Shown: positions 42,733 to 52,253 of the stretch, one piece after another
Position numbering within the stretch: the first letter of the stretch is position 1
How the letters are laid out: each line of letters opens with the position of its first letter
Assembly: GCA_963702695.1 (NCBI GenBank)
Contig: CAVPDS010000030.1
Coordinates: 186,001 to 250,000 of the forward strand
Origin: VAZQ01 sp963702695
GTDB lineage: Bacteria > Pseudomonadota > Alphaproteobacteria > Rhizobiales > Xanthobacteraceae
Direction of reading: 5' to 3'
Length of the DNA: 64,000 nucleotides
The notes under the pieces: model-generated
Seen by the model: the letters and a program-made list of their open reading frames with translations, nothing else
Database searches by the model: none
Told to the model about the DNA's origin: nothing
Program-made: the position numbers and the translations under genes

Positions 42733-43467
42733 ATGAGCAACCTATGGAGATTTGCTGCAAGACATGGAGCTCTGGCAGCCCTTCTGATCCCGTTCAGCGC
42801 ATCACCCAGCGCGGCGGCGGATCTTCGGAAGGACTGCCAATCCGGTCAAATAGCTGCATGCACTCAAATTCTCCAGTCAAATCCGTCGGACATCAGCGCA
42901 CTCGCCAACAGAGGCGTCGGGTTCAGGGCAATCGGCGAATATGATCGCGCCGTCGCCGATTTGAGTGCAGCAGTTCGCCTCGATCCGAGGATTGCTGGCC
43001 TTTATCTCGAAAGGGGCCTCGCTCACGAGGCAAAGGGCGACCACCAGCTTGCGATAACCGATTTCAGTGAGGCCATTCGGCGCGCGCCGGCGCTTGTGCA
43101 AGCGCACTTCGGCCGGGCAATGGCCTATGAAGCGGCTGCAGAACGTGAACTTTCGACGGCTGACCTGAACAACGCCATGCGCCTTGATCAAAATCTGGTC
43201 GCCGCACTGCATATGCAGCGAGGCTATGAGTTGAGAACCGCCCGGCAATATGACCAAGCCATATCGGCCTTCGATCACGCGATAGATATCAATTCCAATT
43301 GGTTATTGGCTTATTTCGGCCGGGGCGCGTCCTTTGATGACAAAGGCGATGCCGAGCGGGCTGTCGCGGATTATCGAAGGTGTATCGAGTTGAGCGCGAA
43401 AACCGAACTTGAGCGGCAACGGCAACAGCAAGCCCGCGAGCGGCTGGCGAAGCTAAGCCGTCCATAA
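42733..43467 (+). CDS. Secreted TPR-repeat protein
   Basis: 244 aa with a signal peptide ending near residue 29 (PSAAAD). About five tetratricopeptide repeats follow, for example GFRAIGEYDRAVADLSAAVRLDP, GLAHEAKGDHQLAITDFSEAIRRAP and YDQAISAFDHAIDINSN, so it is a protein-protein scaffold in the periplasm. A Cys pair (DCQSGQIAAC) near the mature start may form a disulfide. A GGAGAA site precedes the ATG. It is divergent from arsR; no link to arsenic is evident. Target unknown. Confidence 0.85.
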   Translation: MSNLWRFAARHGALAALLIPFSASPSAAADLRKDCQSGQIAACTQILQSNPSDISALANRGVGFRAIGEYDRAVADLSAAVRLDPRIAGLYLERGLAHEAKGDHQLAITDFSEAIRRAPALVQAHFGRAMAYEAAAERELSTADLNNAMRLDQNLVAALHMQRGYELRTARQYDQAISAFDHAIDINSNWLLAYFGRGASFDDKGDAERAVADYRRCIELSAKTELERQRQQQARERLAKLSRP

Positions 43468-44226
43468 TTCCAGGCCGCAACGCCAACCGCCACTGGTCTT
43501 CGCGAACGAAAAACCGACGACGGCAGGGTCCGGTGATCGGGCAAGACCAGACTTAGCCGCGGCCCGGATTGAGCGCCAGCGATCTGGAATCGGCGTTGCC
43601 GAATCGCCCCCGGATGTCGCCCGCTCCATTCCGGGTTACGCTTGCTCCATTCGCCGCATCGGCGGTACCACGGTGAGGAATGGTGGTTGGCCGGGTCCAA
43701 GTCCTTCACCCGCCTTGCCATCGGCGCTTTCGGGCCGTAAGAAGGAACTGTTGACGGTTTCGAGTTCCGGTTGTGCCGCGTTTGGGCCTCCGGCAGGCCT
43801 GCCAGAGACTGCTCCCCGACGACCGGCGGAGGGATTTGGCAGGGTCTCGGTCCACGGCGCCCTTGAGATGGCGTCCGGGCCAGTAAGTGCCGATGCCCTG
43901 GGTAGAGGACAACCGGTGCCGCGCGCGGTGTATGCCGCATGCGGCGCGGTGCTGGCCGCATCGGGTTCCGTCAGCCAACAGAAACCGCGGCGCGCCGCAA
44001 GGCTGCCGCTCCACGGGCCGAAGCATGCTCCACGTCGAGCACCATCGAATCCCCCTCTCAGCAACACCGCTTTGTCGGACCGCTGCGTCGCCGGGCGACG
44101 CCCTTTTGTTCGACGCCTGCGTGCGCCATCCCAAGGCCCATTCAATCAACCACGATCAGGCGCTCCCCTGCGCCGCTTCGCCCGCGTGGCGTCGCGCGCC
44201 GGTCCGGCGCCGGAAGAGATTAGTCA
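43468..44226. other. 759-nt gap upstream of rne, probable long rne leader
   Basis: Open frames on both strands lack family resemblance and ribosome sites. The stretch is GC-rich with small palindromes, such as GGCAGGCCTGCC at 43792-43803 and GTCGCC/GGCGAC near 44087-44099. RNase E genes are known for long autoregulatory 5' leaders, and GGAAGAG at the end is the rne ribosome site. A 9-nt direct repeat GCTCCATTC lies at about 43623 and 43644. No promoter could be fixed. Confidence 0.5.
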
Positions 44227-47200
44227 ATGCCCAACAAGATGCTTATCGATGCGACCCATCCGGAGGAGACCCGGGTGGTGGTCGTGCGCGGCAACCGAGT
44301 CGAAGAATTCGACTTCGAGTCGGCGAACCGTAAACAGCTCCGCGGCAATATCTACCTAGCCAAGGTCACGCGGGTCGAGCCGTCACTGCAGGCGGCGTTC
44401 ATCGACTACGGCGGCAACCGCCACGGCTTCCTGGCCTTCAGCGAAATCCATCCTGACTACTATCAGATCCCGGTCGCCGACCGGCAGGCCCTGATCGAGG
44501 AGGAGGAGCGCGCCGCACGCGCCGCCGACGCCGAGGCCGACAACCGCGCCCGCCGCTCGCACCGCCCGTCGCGTTCGGACCGCCACCGCGATTCGGCGCG
44601 GAGTGCGCCGGTCGAAGCCGGATCAACCGAAGCAGACTCGGACGACAGTTGCGCGATGATGGCGCTCTCGGAAGCGACGGCGCCGCTCGCCGGTGAGGCC
44701 GCATCGGAGCGCGCCGATTCGCCCGCTGCAGAACAGTCCGCTGCGACCGAAGCCGCCGCCGAGGAAATCCGGCCCGCGGCCGAGACCCCGCCGGCTCCGC
44801 CGAGCGATCTACCGACGCCGGTCGACGAGGTTCTGACCTCCGCTTCGGAAGCGCCGATCGATCTTGCTGCGCTTGAGTCCCACGCATCCGCGGAACCGGT
44901 TCCGAGCGGCGACCACCACCATCACTTCGATCACTCCGAGGCCGAACACATTCATCAATCGGAGCGTTACTCCGAATCGGCGGAGGCGACCGAGACCGGT
45001 GATGTGACGCACGCGGATTCCGAAAGCGCCGACGGTGGCGCCAACGTCACCGAAGTCAACGGCAACGGCGATGGCGGCGAAGACGAGGTCATCGAATCGG
45101 TCGGCGGCGCCGACGCAATGGAGGAGGTGCCGGAGCGCATGCATCGCTCGCGCCGGCAGTACAAGATTCAAGAGGTGATCAAGCGCCGGCAGGTGATGCT
45201 GGTGCAGGTGGTCAAGGAGGAGCGCGGCACCAAGGGCGCGGCGCTCACCACCTACCTCTCGCTCGCCGGCCGCTATTCCGTGCTGATGCCCAACACGGCG
45301 CGCGGCGGTGGCATCTCGCGCAAGATCACGAGCGCGGAAGATCGCAGGCGTCTCAAGGACATCGCGCAGGAACTGGAAGTGCCGGAAGGCATGGGCGTGA
45401 TCCTGCGCACCGCCGGCGCCGCGCGCACCAAGACCGAGGTCAAGCGTGATTTCGAGTATTTGCTGCGGCTGTGGGAAACGGTGCGCGACCTGACGCTGCA
45501 ATCGACCGCGCCGACGCTGGTCTACGAGGAAGGCTCGTTGATCAAGCGCTCGATCCGCGATCTCTACAACAAGGACATCGACGAAGTTCTGGTCGCGGGC
45601 GATGGCGGCTACGAAGAGGCCAAGGCCTTCATGCGCATGCTCATGCCGACGCATAGCAAGAACGTGAAGCCTTATCGCGACGGGCTGCCGATCTTCGCCC
45701 GCTTCGGGATCGAGAGCCAGCTCGACGCCATGTTCCAGCCGGTGGTGCAATTGCGCTCCGGCGGCTACATCGTGCTCAACCAGACCGAGGCGCTGGTCGC
45801 GATCGACGTCAATTCCGGCCGCGCCACGCGCGAGCATCACATCGAGGACACCGCGCTCAAGACCAATATCGAGGCCGCCGAGGAGATCGCGCGGCAGCTC
45901 AGGCTACGCGACCTAGCCGGGCTGATCGTCATCGACTACATCGACATGGACGAGAAGCGCAACAACCGGACAGTGGAGCGCCGGCTCAAGGAAGCGCTCA
46001 AGCACGACCGCGCACGCATTCAGGTCGGGCATATCTCGCATTTCGGGTTGCTGGAGATGTCGCGCCAGCGCATCCGTTCGAGCGTGCTCGAAAGCTCGAC
46101 CGACAAGTGCCCGCATTGCGGCGGCTCCGGGCACGTGCGCTCGGTGTCGTCGGTGGCATTGCAGCTCCTGCGCGCGCTGGAGGAAATGTTGCTCAAGGGC
46201 GCGACGCATAATCTCATCGTGCGTACCCGCACCGAGATTGCGCTTTATCTCCTGAACCAGAAGCGCGCGCATCTGCGCACGCTCGAGGAACGCTTCCAGG
46301 TCACGATCACCATCAATGCCGATCCGACCGTCGCGGCGCAGCTTTCCTATCTGCTCGAAAAGGGCGAGCAGGTGCACAGTATCGAGCAGGCGAAGGCGAT
46401 CGCGATCCAGCCGACCAGCGTCGCGCCCATCGTGGAAGACGACGAGGAAGAGGAGGTCGATCAGGCGCCCGAGATCGAGGAGGAACCAGAGGTTGAGGCC
46501 GTCGCCGCTTCCGAGACCGCCGAGGACGAGGATGGGCGCGGCGAGCGTGACGGCGCCCGCCGTCGCCGGCGGCGGCGGGGACGCCGCGGCGAGGAGCGCA
46601 ATGGCGCGCCGGCGCCGCAGCGCTTGCAGGCCCTTACGCCTGAGTCGGACGAAGAGCGTGCGCCGGCCTCCGAGCACGCCCCGGTACCGGTGACGGAATC
46701 GGTCGACGACGAGAGCGAGGTCGCCGGCGACACTGTGGAAGAGGTCGGCGCGAACGGTGGCGCTGCCGAAGGAGCCGAAAACGGCGATCGTCCCCGTCGC
46801 CGGCGCGGACGCCGTGGCGGACGACGTAATCGCCGCAACGGCGACGCCGCACTGGCCTCGGACGCCGGGGTCATTGGCCAGGACGTGGAGCTGAGTTCAA
46901 CCGAGCCCGAGGCGGATGCTTATGCCGAGCCGGCCCGCGAGCATGGCGACGCTCCGGCAATGCCGGAGCAGGTCGATGCTGACGGAGATTTCAGGGAGCA
47001 TCCCGCCGAGGAGCACTTTCTCTCCCGTGAAGAGGCACGCGACGAAGCCGTTGCGCCTGTCGAGCAACACCAGCCGGAGCCGCCGGCTCCCCCTGCCCCG
47101 ATGCCCGAGCGGACGCGCCGGCGCTCGACGGTTCGCGAGCCTGCACCCGTGGTGCTGAGCGAGGAGGCGCAAGCTCCCGCGCCGGTGGCGATACCCATGC

Positions 47201-47307
47201 CTTCGCCGGAGCCGCTGGTGGTGGTATCGAGCGCCAGCGAAGCGGAGGACGCCAGCCGCCCGCGCCGCTCCGGATGGTGGAGCAAGAAGGTGCTCGGCAA
47301 GGGTTGA
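44227..47307 (+). CDS. rne: Ribonuclease E, large alphaproteobacterial form
   Basis: 1026-aa endoribonuclease and degradosome scaffold. The S1 half-domain (GNIYLAKVTRVEPSLQAAFIDYGGNRHGFL) is interrupted after IEEEERAARAAD by about 220 acidic, disordered residues with a His-rich stretch (GDHHHHFDH, residues 228-236). The fold then resumes at RRQYKIQEVI. The catalytic Asp527 lies in VAIDVNSGRA and a second Asp in LIVIDYIDMDEKRNN. Zn-link Cys628 and Cys631 are in CPHCGGSGH. The C-terminal third is disordered, with Arg-rich RNA-binding blocks (RRRRRRGRRG, RRRRGRRGGRRNRR). Confidence 0.96.
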   Translation: MPNKMLIDATHPEETRVVVVRGNRVEEFDFESANRKQLRGNIYLAKVTRVEPSLQAAFIDYGGNRHGFLAFSEIHPDYYQIPVADRQALIEEEERAARAADAEADNRARRSHRPSRSDRHRDSARSAPVEAGSTEADSDDSCAMMALSEATAPLAGEAASERADSPAAEQSAATEAAAEEIRPAAETPPAPPSDLPTPVDEVLTSASEAPIDLAALESHASAEPVPSGDHHHHFDHSEAEHIHQSERYSESAEATETGDVTHADSESADGGANVTEVNGNGDGGEDEVIESVGGADAMEEVPERMHRSRRQYKIQEVIKRRQVMLVQVVKEERGTKGAALTTYLSLAGRYSVLMPNTARGGGISRKITSAEDRRRLKDIAQELEVPEGMGVILRTAGAARTKTEVKRDFEYLLRLWETVRDLTLQSTAPTLVYEEGSLIKRSIRDLYNKDIDEVLVAGDGGYEEAKAFMRMLMPTHSKNVKPYRDGLPIFARFGIESQLDAMFQPVVQLRSGGYIVLNQTEALVAIDVNSGRATREHHIEDTALKTNIEAAEEIARQLRLRDLAGLIVIDYIDMDEKRNNRTVERRLKEALKHDRARIQVGHISHFGLLEMSRQRIRSSVLESSTDKCPHCGGSGHVRSVSSVALQLLRALEEMLLKGATHNLIVRTRTEIALYLLNQKRAHLRTLEERFQVTITINADPTVAAQLSYLLEKGEQVHSIEQAKAIAIQPTSVAPIVEDDEEEEVDQAPEIEEEPEVEAVAASETAEDEDGRGERDGARRRRRRRGRRGEERNGAPAPQRLQALTPESDEERAPASEHAPVPVTESVDDESEVAGDTVEEVGANGGAAEGAENGDRPRRRRGRRGGRRNRRNGDAALASDAGVIGQDVELSSTEPEADAYAEPAREHGDAPAMPEQVDADGDFREHPAEEHFLSREEARDEAVAPVEQHQPEPPAPPAPMPERTRRRSTVREPAPVVLSEEAQAPAPVAIPMPSPEPLVVVSSASEAEDASRPRRSGWWSKKVLGKG

Positions 47308-47330
47308 TCTGAGCGCGCAGGAGCCGTCGA

Positions 47331-49385
47331 ATGAAAAGCGCCTGGGTCGACGGCGACGCGCAGGCGATCGTCGATCGCTATGCCCGTGAGGGTGGCGACC
47401 TGGCGCTGCGCATTTACACGACGCGGCTGCTCGGCCGCGATCCCAAGCTCGTGTTGCATGGCGGCGGCAACACCTCGGTCAAGACGTTGATGACGGACCT
47501 CCTGGGCGAGCAGGCGGAGGTGCTCTGCGTCAAAGGTTCCGGCGGCGACATGGCGGTGATCGAGCCCTCCGGCCTGCCGGCAGTACGGCTCGACCGGCTG
47601 CGCAAGCTGCGTGCCCGCGACGCCCTCACCGATGAGGATATGGTGCGGGTCCAGCGCGAGAATTTGCTCGATCCGATGGCGCCAAACCCTTCGGTCGAGA
47701 CGCTGTTGCATGCGTTCCTGCCGCACAAATTCGTCGATCACACCCATTCGACCGCGGTGCTGAGCATCATCGATCAACCGGACGGCGAAGCGATCGCGGC
47801 CGACGTCTATAACGGCCGCATGGCCATCGTGCCCTACATCATGCCGGGCTTCGCGCTCGCCAAGAAGGCCGCGGAGGTCTTCGATACGGCGCCGAAGGTC
47901 GAGGGGCTGATCCTGCACAAGCACGGCATCTTCACGTTCGGCGAAACCGCGCGCGAAGCTTACGAGCGCATGATCGAGAATGTCACGTGCGCGGAGGAAC
48001 GGCTTGCGCGCGGACGCAAGAGCGTGTTCGTGACGGCACAACTGCCGCAGCGGATCGCGCCGCTCGCTGCGGTCGCACCGATCCTGCGCGGAGCGGCGAG
48101 CCTCCAGCACGAGAAGACGCAAGGCGCATGGCGGCGGCTGGTGCTCGAGTTTCGCTCCGGCCCAGCCGTGCTTGACTTCGTCAATGGCGCCGAGCTCGCG
48201 CGCTACGGTCAAGCCGGTGTGGTGACGCCCGACCACACGATCCGCACCAAGAACTGGCCGCTGGTCGTGTCCGCACCGGCGGATGGTGACGCCACAGGCT
48301 TCCAGTGCGCCGCGCGCAGCGCGGTGGCGGACTTCGTCGCGCATTACATGGATTATTTCGAGCGCAACAATGCGCGCGTCGGCGGCATCAAGAAGATGCT
48401 CGACCCGCTGCCGCGCGTCGCGCTTGTGCCCGGGCTCGGCCTGTTCGGCCTCGGCCGCTCGAAGAAGGAAGCGGGCGTCGCCGCCGACCTCGCGGAAGCT
48501 GCGATCGCGTCGATCACCGACGCGGAGGCGATTGGCCGCTTCGAATCGATCTCGGAAGCGGACATGTTCGACATGGAATACTGGTCGCTGGAGCAGGCCA
48601 AGCTCGGCCAGGCAGCGGAAAAGCTGCTCGCCGGCCAGATCGCGGTCGTTACCGGCGCGGGCGGGGCAATCGGTGCGGCAACTGCAAAGGCGTTCGCCGC
48701 CGCGGGCGCGGAGGTCGCACTGCTCGACCTCGATTTGGCGGCCGCGCTGGCCAAAGCCAAGGCCATCGGCGGCGCGCCGCTCGCGGTCGCGTGCGACGTG
48801 ACCAAGCCGGCGTCGGTCGCCGCGGCCTTTAACAAGGTGGCGGAGACATTCGGCGGCGTCGACATTGTGGTGTCGAACGCTGGCGCAGCCTGGCAAGGCC
48901 GCATCGGCGAAGTCGATGAGGCCGTGCTGCGGGAAAGTTTCGAGCTCAATTTCTACGGCCACCAACGGGTCGCACAGGCGGCGGTGAAGATCATGCTCGC
49001 GCAAGGCACCGGCGGGTGCCTCTTGTTCAATGTCTCGAAGCAGGCGGTGAACCCCGGCCCGAACTTCGGCCCCTACGGCCTGCCGAAAGCCGCCACGCTG
49101 TTCCTCGTGCGCCAATATGCGCTCGACTACGGTGGCAAAGGCATCCGTGCCAACGCGGTGAACGCCGACCGCATCCGCTCAGGTCTCCTGACCGACGATT
49201 TCATCAAGGAGCGGGCGAAGGCGCGCGGCCTCTCCGAGCAGGACTACATGGCCGGCAACCTGCTGCAGCGCGAAGTCACCGCCGACGACGTGGCGCAGGC
49301 GTTCCTCGCGCAGGCACTCGCGCTCAAGACCACTGCCGACGTGACCACCGTCGACGGCGGCAACATCGCCGCGGCGCTGCGTTAG
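47331..49385 (+). CDS. Bifunctional class II aldolase / short-chain dehydrogenase
   Basis: 684-aa fusion resembling RhaD/RhaE-type proteins. The N-terminal class II aldolase half (about 1-430) has HGGGNTSVK, VDHTHSTAVLSI and LHKHGIFTFG, giving the metal His cluster. The C-terminal SDR half has the Rossmann motif VVTGAGGAIGAATA, SNAGAAW and the catalytic YGLPK. Relatives act on rhamnulose (phosphate) and lactaldehyde, but no rhamnose genes are nearby, so the substrate is open. It is 23 nt after rne and abuts the convergent aminotransferase stop. Confidence 0.88.
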   Translation: MKSAWVDGDAQAIVDRYAREGGDLALRIYTTRLLGRDPKLVLHGGGNTSVKTLMTDLLGEQAEVLCVKGSGGDMAVIEPSGLPAVRLDRLRKLRARDALTDEDMVRVQRENLLDPMAPNPSVETLLHAFLPHKFVDHTHSTAVLSIIDQPDGEAIAADVYNGRMAIVPYIMPGFALAKKAAEVFDTAPKVEGLILHKHGIFTFGETAREAYERMIENVTCAEERLARGRKSVFVTAQLPQRIAPLAAVAPILRGAASLQHEKTQGAWRRLVLEFRSGPAVLDFVNGAELARYGQAGVVTPDHTIRTKNWPLVVSAPADGDATGFQCAARSAVADFVAHYMDYFERNNARVGGIKKMLDPLPRVALVPGLGLFGLGRSKKEAGVAADLAEAAIASITDAEAIGRFESISEADMFDMEYWSLEQAKLGQAAEKLLAGQIAVVTGAGGAIGAATAKAFAAAGAEVALLDLDLAAALAKAKAIGGAPLAVACDVTKPASVAAAFNKVAETFGGVDIVVSNAGAAWQGRIGEVDEAVLRESFELNFYGHQRVAQAAVKIMLAQGTGGCLLFNVSKQAVNPGPNFGPYGLPKAATLFLVRQYALDYGGKGIRANAVNADRIRSGLLTDDFIKERAKARGLSEQDYMAGNLLQREVTADDVAQAFLAQALALKTTADVTTVDGGNIAAALR

Positions 49386-50561
49386 TTACTTCTGTAGCCA
49401 CACCCCGATCCGCGCTACCGCCTCGTGCATCTCGGCGGCCGAGCCGGCGTAGCAGAGGCGGATGAAATCCTTGCCGTGCACCGGATCGAAATCGACGCCG
49501 GGCGTTGCCGCGACGTGCGTCTCCTCCAGCATGCGCTGCGCGAAGGCGAAACTGTCGGAGGAGAACCGGGAAACATCGGCGTAGAGATAGAACGCGCCGT
49601 CGACCGGGAGGATTTTTGCGAGCCCGGCGTTGGGCAGGCCTTCCAGCAGGATGGTCCGGTTCTCCTCGTAGCCGTGCTTGAGCGCTTCCATCTCAGCAGC
49701 GCCATCGAACGCCGCCTCGGCCGCGATCTGGGCGAGGGTGGGCACCGAGATCGCGAGGTTGCCCTGCAGGCAATCGATCGGCCGCACCAGCGGCTCGGGC
49801 GCGAGCATCCACCCGATGCGCCAACCGGTCATGCAAAAGTATTTCGAGAACGAGTTGATGACGACCGCGTGCTCGGACAGCGCCGCCGCAGTCGTCGCGG
49901 GAAAGGCGTAGTCGAGCCCGTGATAAATCTCGTCGGAAATGAATTTGATTCCCTCCCCCTCGGCCGCCGCGATCAGCTCGCGCAGCGCATCGGCGGTCAT
50001 CATGGTACCGGTCGGGTTGGCCGGGCTCGCCACCAGCAGGCCCTTGAGCGGCGTGCGCCGGTGCGCGGCACGCAGCATGTCGGGCGTGATCGCCCAGCGG
50101 GTCGCTGCCGTGGTCTCGATCCCGACTGGCTCGCAGCCGAGCGCCGTGAGGATGTGGCGGTAGGGCGGATAGCCCGGCAGGGCGACCGCCACCCGGTCGC
50201 CCGGCTCGAAGAGTGTGAGGAAGGCGAGGACGAAACCCGCCGACGATCCGGTGGTGACCACGACGCGGGCAGGATCGACCGCTACGCCGTATTTGTCGGT
50301 GTAGTGCCGCGCGATCCGCGCGCGCAGCGTGGGCATGCCGAGCGTCTCGGTATAGCCGAGCCGGCCGTTGACGAGCGCCGCCCGCGCCGCCGCGATCGCG
50401 GTGACTGGTGCAGGCGCCGCCGGCTGCCCGACCTCCATGTGGATGACATGTCCGCCCGCGGCCTCGATCCGGGACGCCGCCGCCATCACATCCATCACCA
50501 TGAACGGTGGCACATCGCTGCGAGCCGATGGGGTGATCAGGCGCTTCGCTACATCCAGCAT
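49386..50561 (-). CDS. PLP-dependent aminotransferase class I/II
   Basis: 391-aa fold-type I aminotransferase. It has GQPAAPAPV and LGYTETLGMPTLRARIARHY near the N-terminus, NPTG in ASPANPTGTMM, DEIYHGLDY, and the PLP Lys in INSFSKYFCMTGWRIGW. Arg in FIRLCYAG would bind the substrate carboxylate. The sequence fits the aspartate/aromatic branch; the exact substrate is undetermined. It is divergent from the M48 protease gene and convergent with the aldolase fusion, a usual neighbour of rne in related genomes. Confidence 0.88.
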   Translation of the reverse strand: MLDVAKRLITPSARSDVPPFMVMDVMAAASRIEAAGGHVIHMEVGQPAAPAPVTAIAAARAALVNGRLGYTETLGMPTLRARIARHYTDKYGVAVDPARVVVTTGSSAGFVLAFLTLFEPGDRVAVALPGYPPYRHILTALGCEPVGIETTAATRWAITPDMLRAAHRRTPLKGLLVASPANPTGTMMTADALRELIAAAEGEGIKFISDEIYHGLDYAFPATTAAALSEHAVVINSFSKYFCMTGWRIGWMLAPEPLVRPIDCLQGNLAISVPTLAQIAAEAAFDGAAEMEALKHGYEENRTILLEGLPNAGLAKILPVDGAFYLYADVSRFSSDSFAFAQRMLEETHVAATPGVDFDPVHGKDFIRLCYAGSAAEMHEAVARIGVWLQK

Positions 50562-50794
50562 CGTTGGCCTTCAGTTCCACCGCCGCGCGTACAGAGCGAA
50601 CGCCCTGCCCCGCTGTTGCCGTATTCAACGGCTTCCGTGCCGGCTGGGCAGCGGGGGGAACGCGCCGGTAGCAACTTGCCGGTACGAGTGCAATGGGGCG
50701 GATTGCAGACGTGCGCTTACTCCCGTGGCGTGATATTCTTAGCATAACCCTTCACCCGCCCGGCCGACGGGCAGATTGGGATTTCAAGTCCACG

Positions 50795-52240
50795 ATGAAC
50801 CGAGCCGACCAAGCGATCGCAGAGATACCGATGAGCCCACGCGGCTGGCGGCCGATGGCACGGGCGGTCGCGCTGGCGACTGCGGTCGCGCTCATCGCCG
50901 GCAGCACCCCGGTGCCTGCGCCGGCGCAGTCTGTCCGCGGCGGCGGTCCCCCGCTCATCCGCGATGCCGAGATCGAACAGCTATTGCGGGAATATGCCCA
51001 GCCGGTGCTGAAGGTCGCCGGCCTCGCCCAGCAGAACGTCCAGGTTGTCATCATCAACGACCGGTCGTTCAATGCCTTCGTCGCTGACGGTCGCCGCATC
51101 TTCATCAATTCGGGCGCGCTGATGGAGGCGGAAACGCCTAACCAGGTCATCGGCGTGCTGGCGCACGAAACTGGCCATCTTGCCGGCGGGCACCTGGCGC
51201 GGTTGCGCGAGCAGATTTCCGCCGCCACGACACAATCCATCCTGGCGATGGTGTTGGGCGCCGGCGCCATGGTTGCGGCGTCAAGGAGCGGCAATGCAAG
51301 CGCGGGCAATGCCAGCATGGCGGCGCTGTCCGCTCCGCAGGCCCTGATCCAGAGCCAATTGCTCTCCTACGTCCGCGCCCAGGAAGACCAGGCCGACCGC
51401 GCCGGCGTGAAATTCCTCAACGCCAGTGGTCAATCCCCTAAGGGCATGTACGAGACGTTCAAGCGCCTCGCCGATCAGTTGCTGTACCAGGTGAAATACA
51501 TCGACCCCTATATGCAGACGCATCCGATGCCGGCCGACCGCGTGGCGGCGCTGGAAGGCCTCGCACGTGCGAGCCCTTATTGGGACAAGAAGGATTCGCC
51601 GGCGCTGCAGGCGCGCCATGACCTTATGCGGGCCAAGCTCTATGGCTTCATGGAGCGGCCCGACGCGGTGGCGCGCCGTTATCCGATGGGCGATACCAGC
51701 CTGCCTAGCCGCTATGCGCGCGCGATCTCGGCGTACCGCTTCGGCGACCTCCGCGCTGCAGTCGGCCAGATCGATGCGCTGATCGCGGTGCAGCCGCAGA
51801 ATCCCTATTTCCACGAACTCAAAGGCCAAGCCTTGCTCGAAGGGGGGAACCCCACGGAGGCGATCGCGCCGCTGCGGCATGCGGTATCGCTTGCGCCTAA
51901 TCCCACGCTGATCCAGATCATGCTCGGCCAGGCGCTGATCGAGAGCAAGGACAAGGCCAGGATGGACGAGGCGGTGACGATCCTAGAGGCGGCGCTTCGG
52001 CGCGACCCCGAATCGACGGACGCCTACGGCCAGCTCGCCATCGCCTATGCCCGCAAAGGCGACCTCGCTCATGCCGACCTCGCGTCGGCGCAGGCGGCCT
52101 TCAACGGCGGTGATCTGCGCACCGCGCGCGGGATCGCCGCCCGCGCCAAGACCCGTTTCCCCGTCGGCTCGCCAGGATGGACCAAGGCCGACGACATCTC
52201 CAGCTACAAGCCGCCGAATCTCAAGCGGAATCCACTCTGA
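50795..52240 (+). CDS. M48 family metalloprotease with TPR region (BepA-like)
   Basis: About 481 aa, secreted (signal region SPRGWRPMARAVALATAVALIAG). The M48 Zn motif is VLAHETGHLAGGHL with a downstream Glu in AQEDQADRAG. The C-terminal half has TPR-like repeats (YRFGDLRAAVGQIDALIAVQPQNP, LDEAVTILEAALRRDPES). Domain order matches BepA/YfgC, a periplasmic protease for outer-membrane protein quality control, so that role is inferred. ATGs at 50795 and 50831 both suit; the second starts closer to the signal peptide. Confidence 0.88.
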   Translation: MNRADQAIAEIPMSPRGWRPMARAVALATAVALIAGSTPVPAPAQSVRGGGPPLIRDAEIEQLLREYAQPVLKVAGLAQQNVQVVIINDRSFNAFVADGRRIFINSGALMEAETPNQVIGVLAHETGHLAGGHLARLREQISAATTQSILAMVLGAGAMVAASRSGNASAGNASMAALSAPQALIQSQLLSYVRAQEDQADRAGVKFLNASGQSPKGMYETFKRLADQLLYQVKYIDPYMQTHPMPADRVAALEGLARASPYWDKKDSPALQARHDLMRAKLYGFMERPDAVARRYPMGDTSLPSRYARAISAYRFGDLRAAVGQIDALIAVQPQNPYFHELKGQALLEGGNPTEAIAPLRHAVSLAPNPTLIQIMLGQALIESKDKARMDEAVTILEAALRRDPESTDAYGQLAIAYARKGDLAHADLASAQAAFNGGDLRTARGIAARAKTRFPVGSPGWTKADDISSYKPPNLKRNPL

Positions 52241-52253
52241 AAGGATAATGACA

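Noticed and set aside
43673..44359. Possible gene in the rne upstream gap
   Set aside because: Low-complexity Pro/Arg/Ala translation, no ribosome site, and it runs into the rne coding region in another frame.
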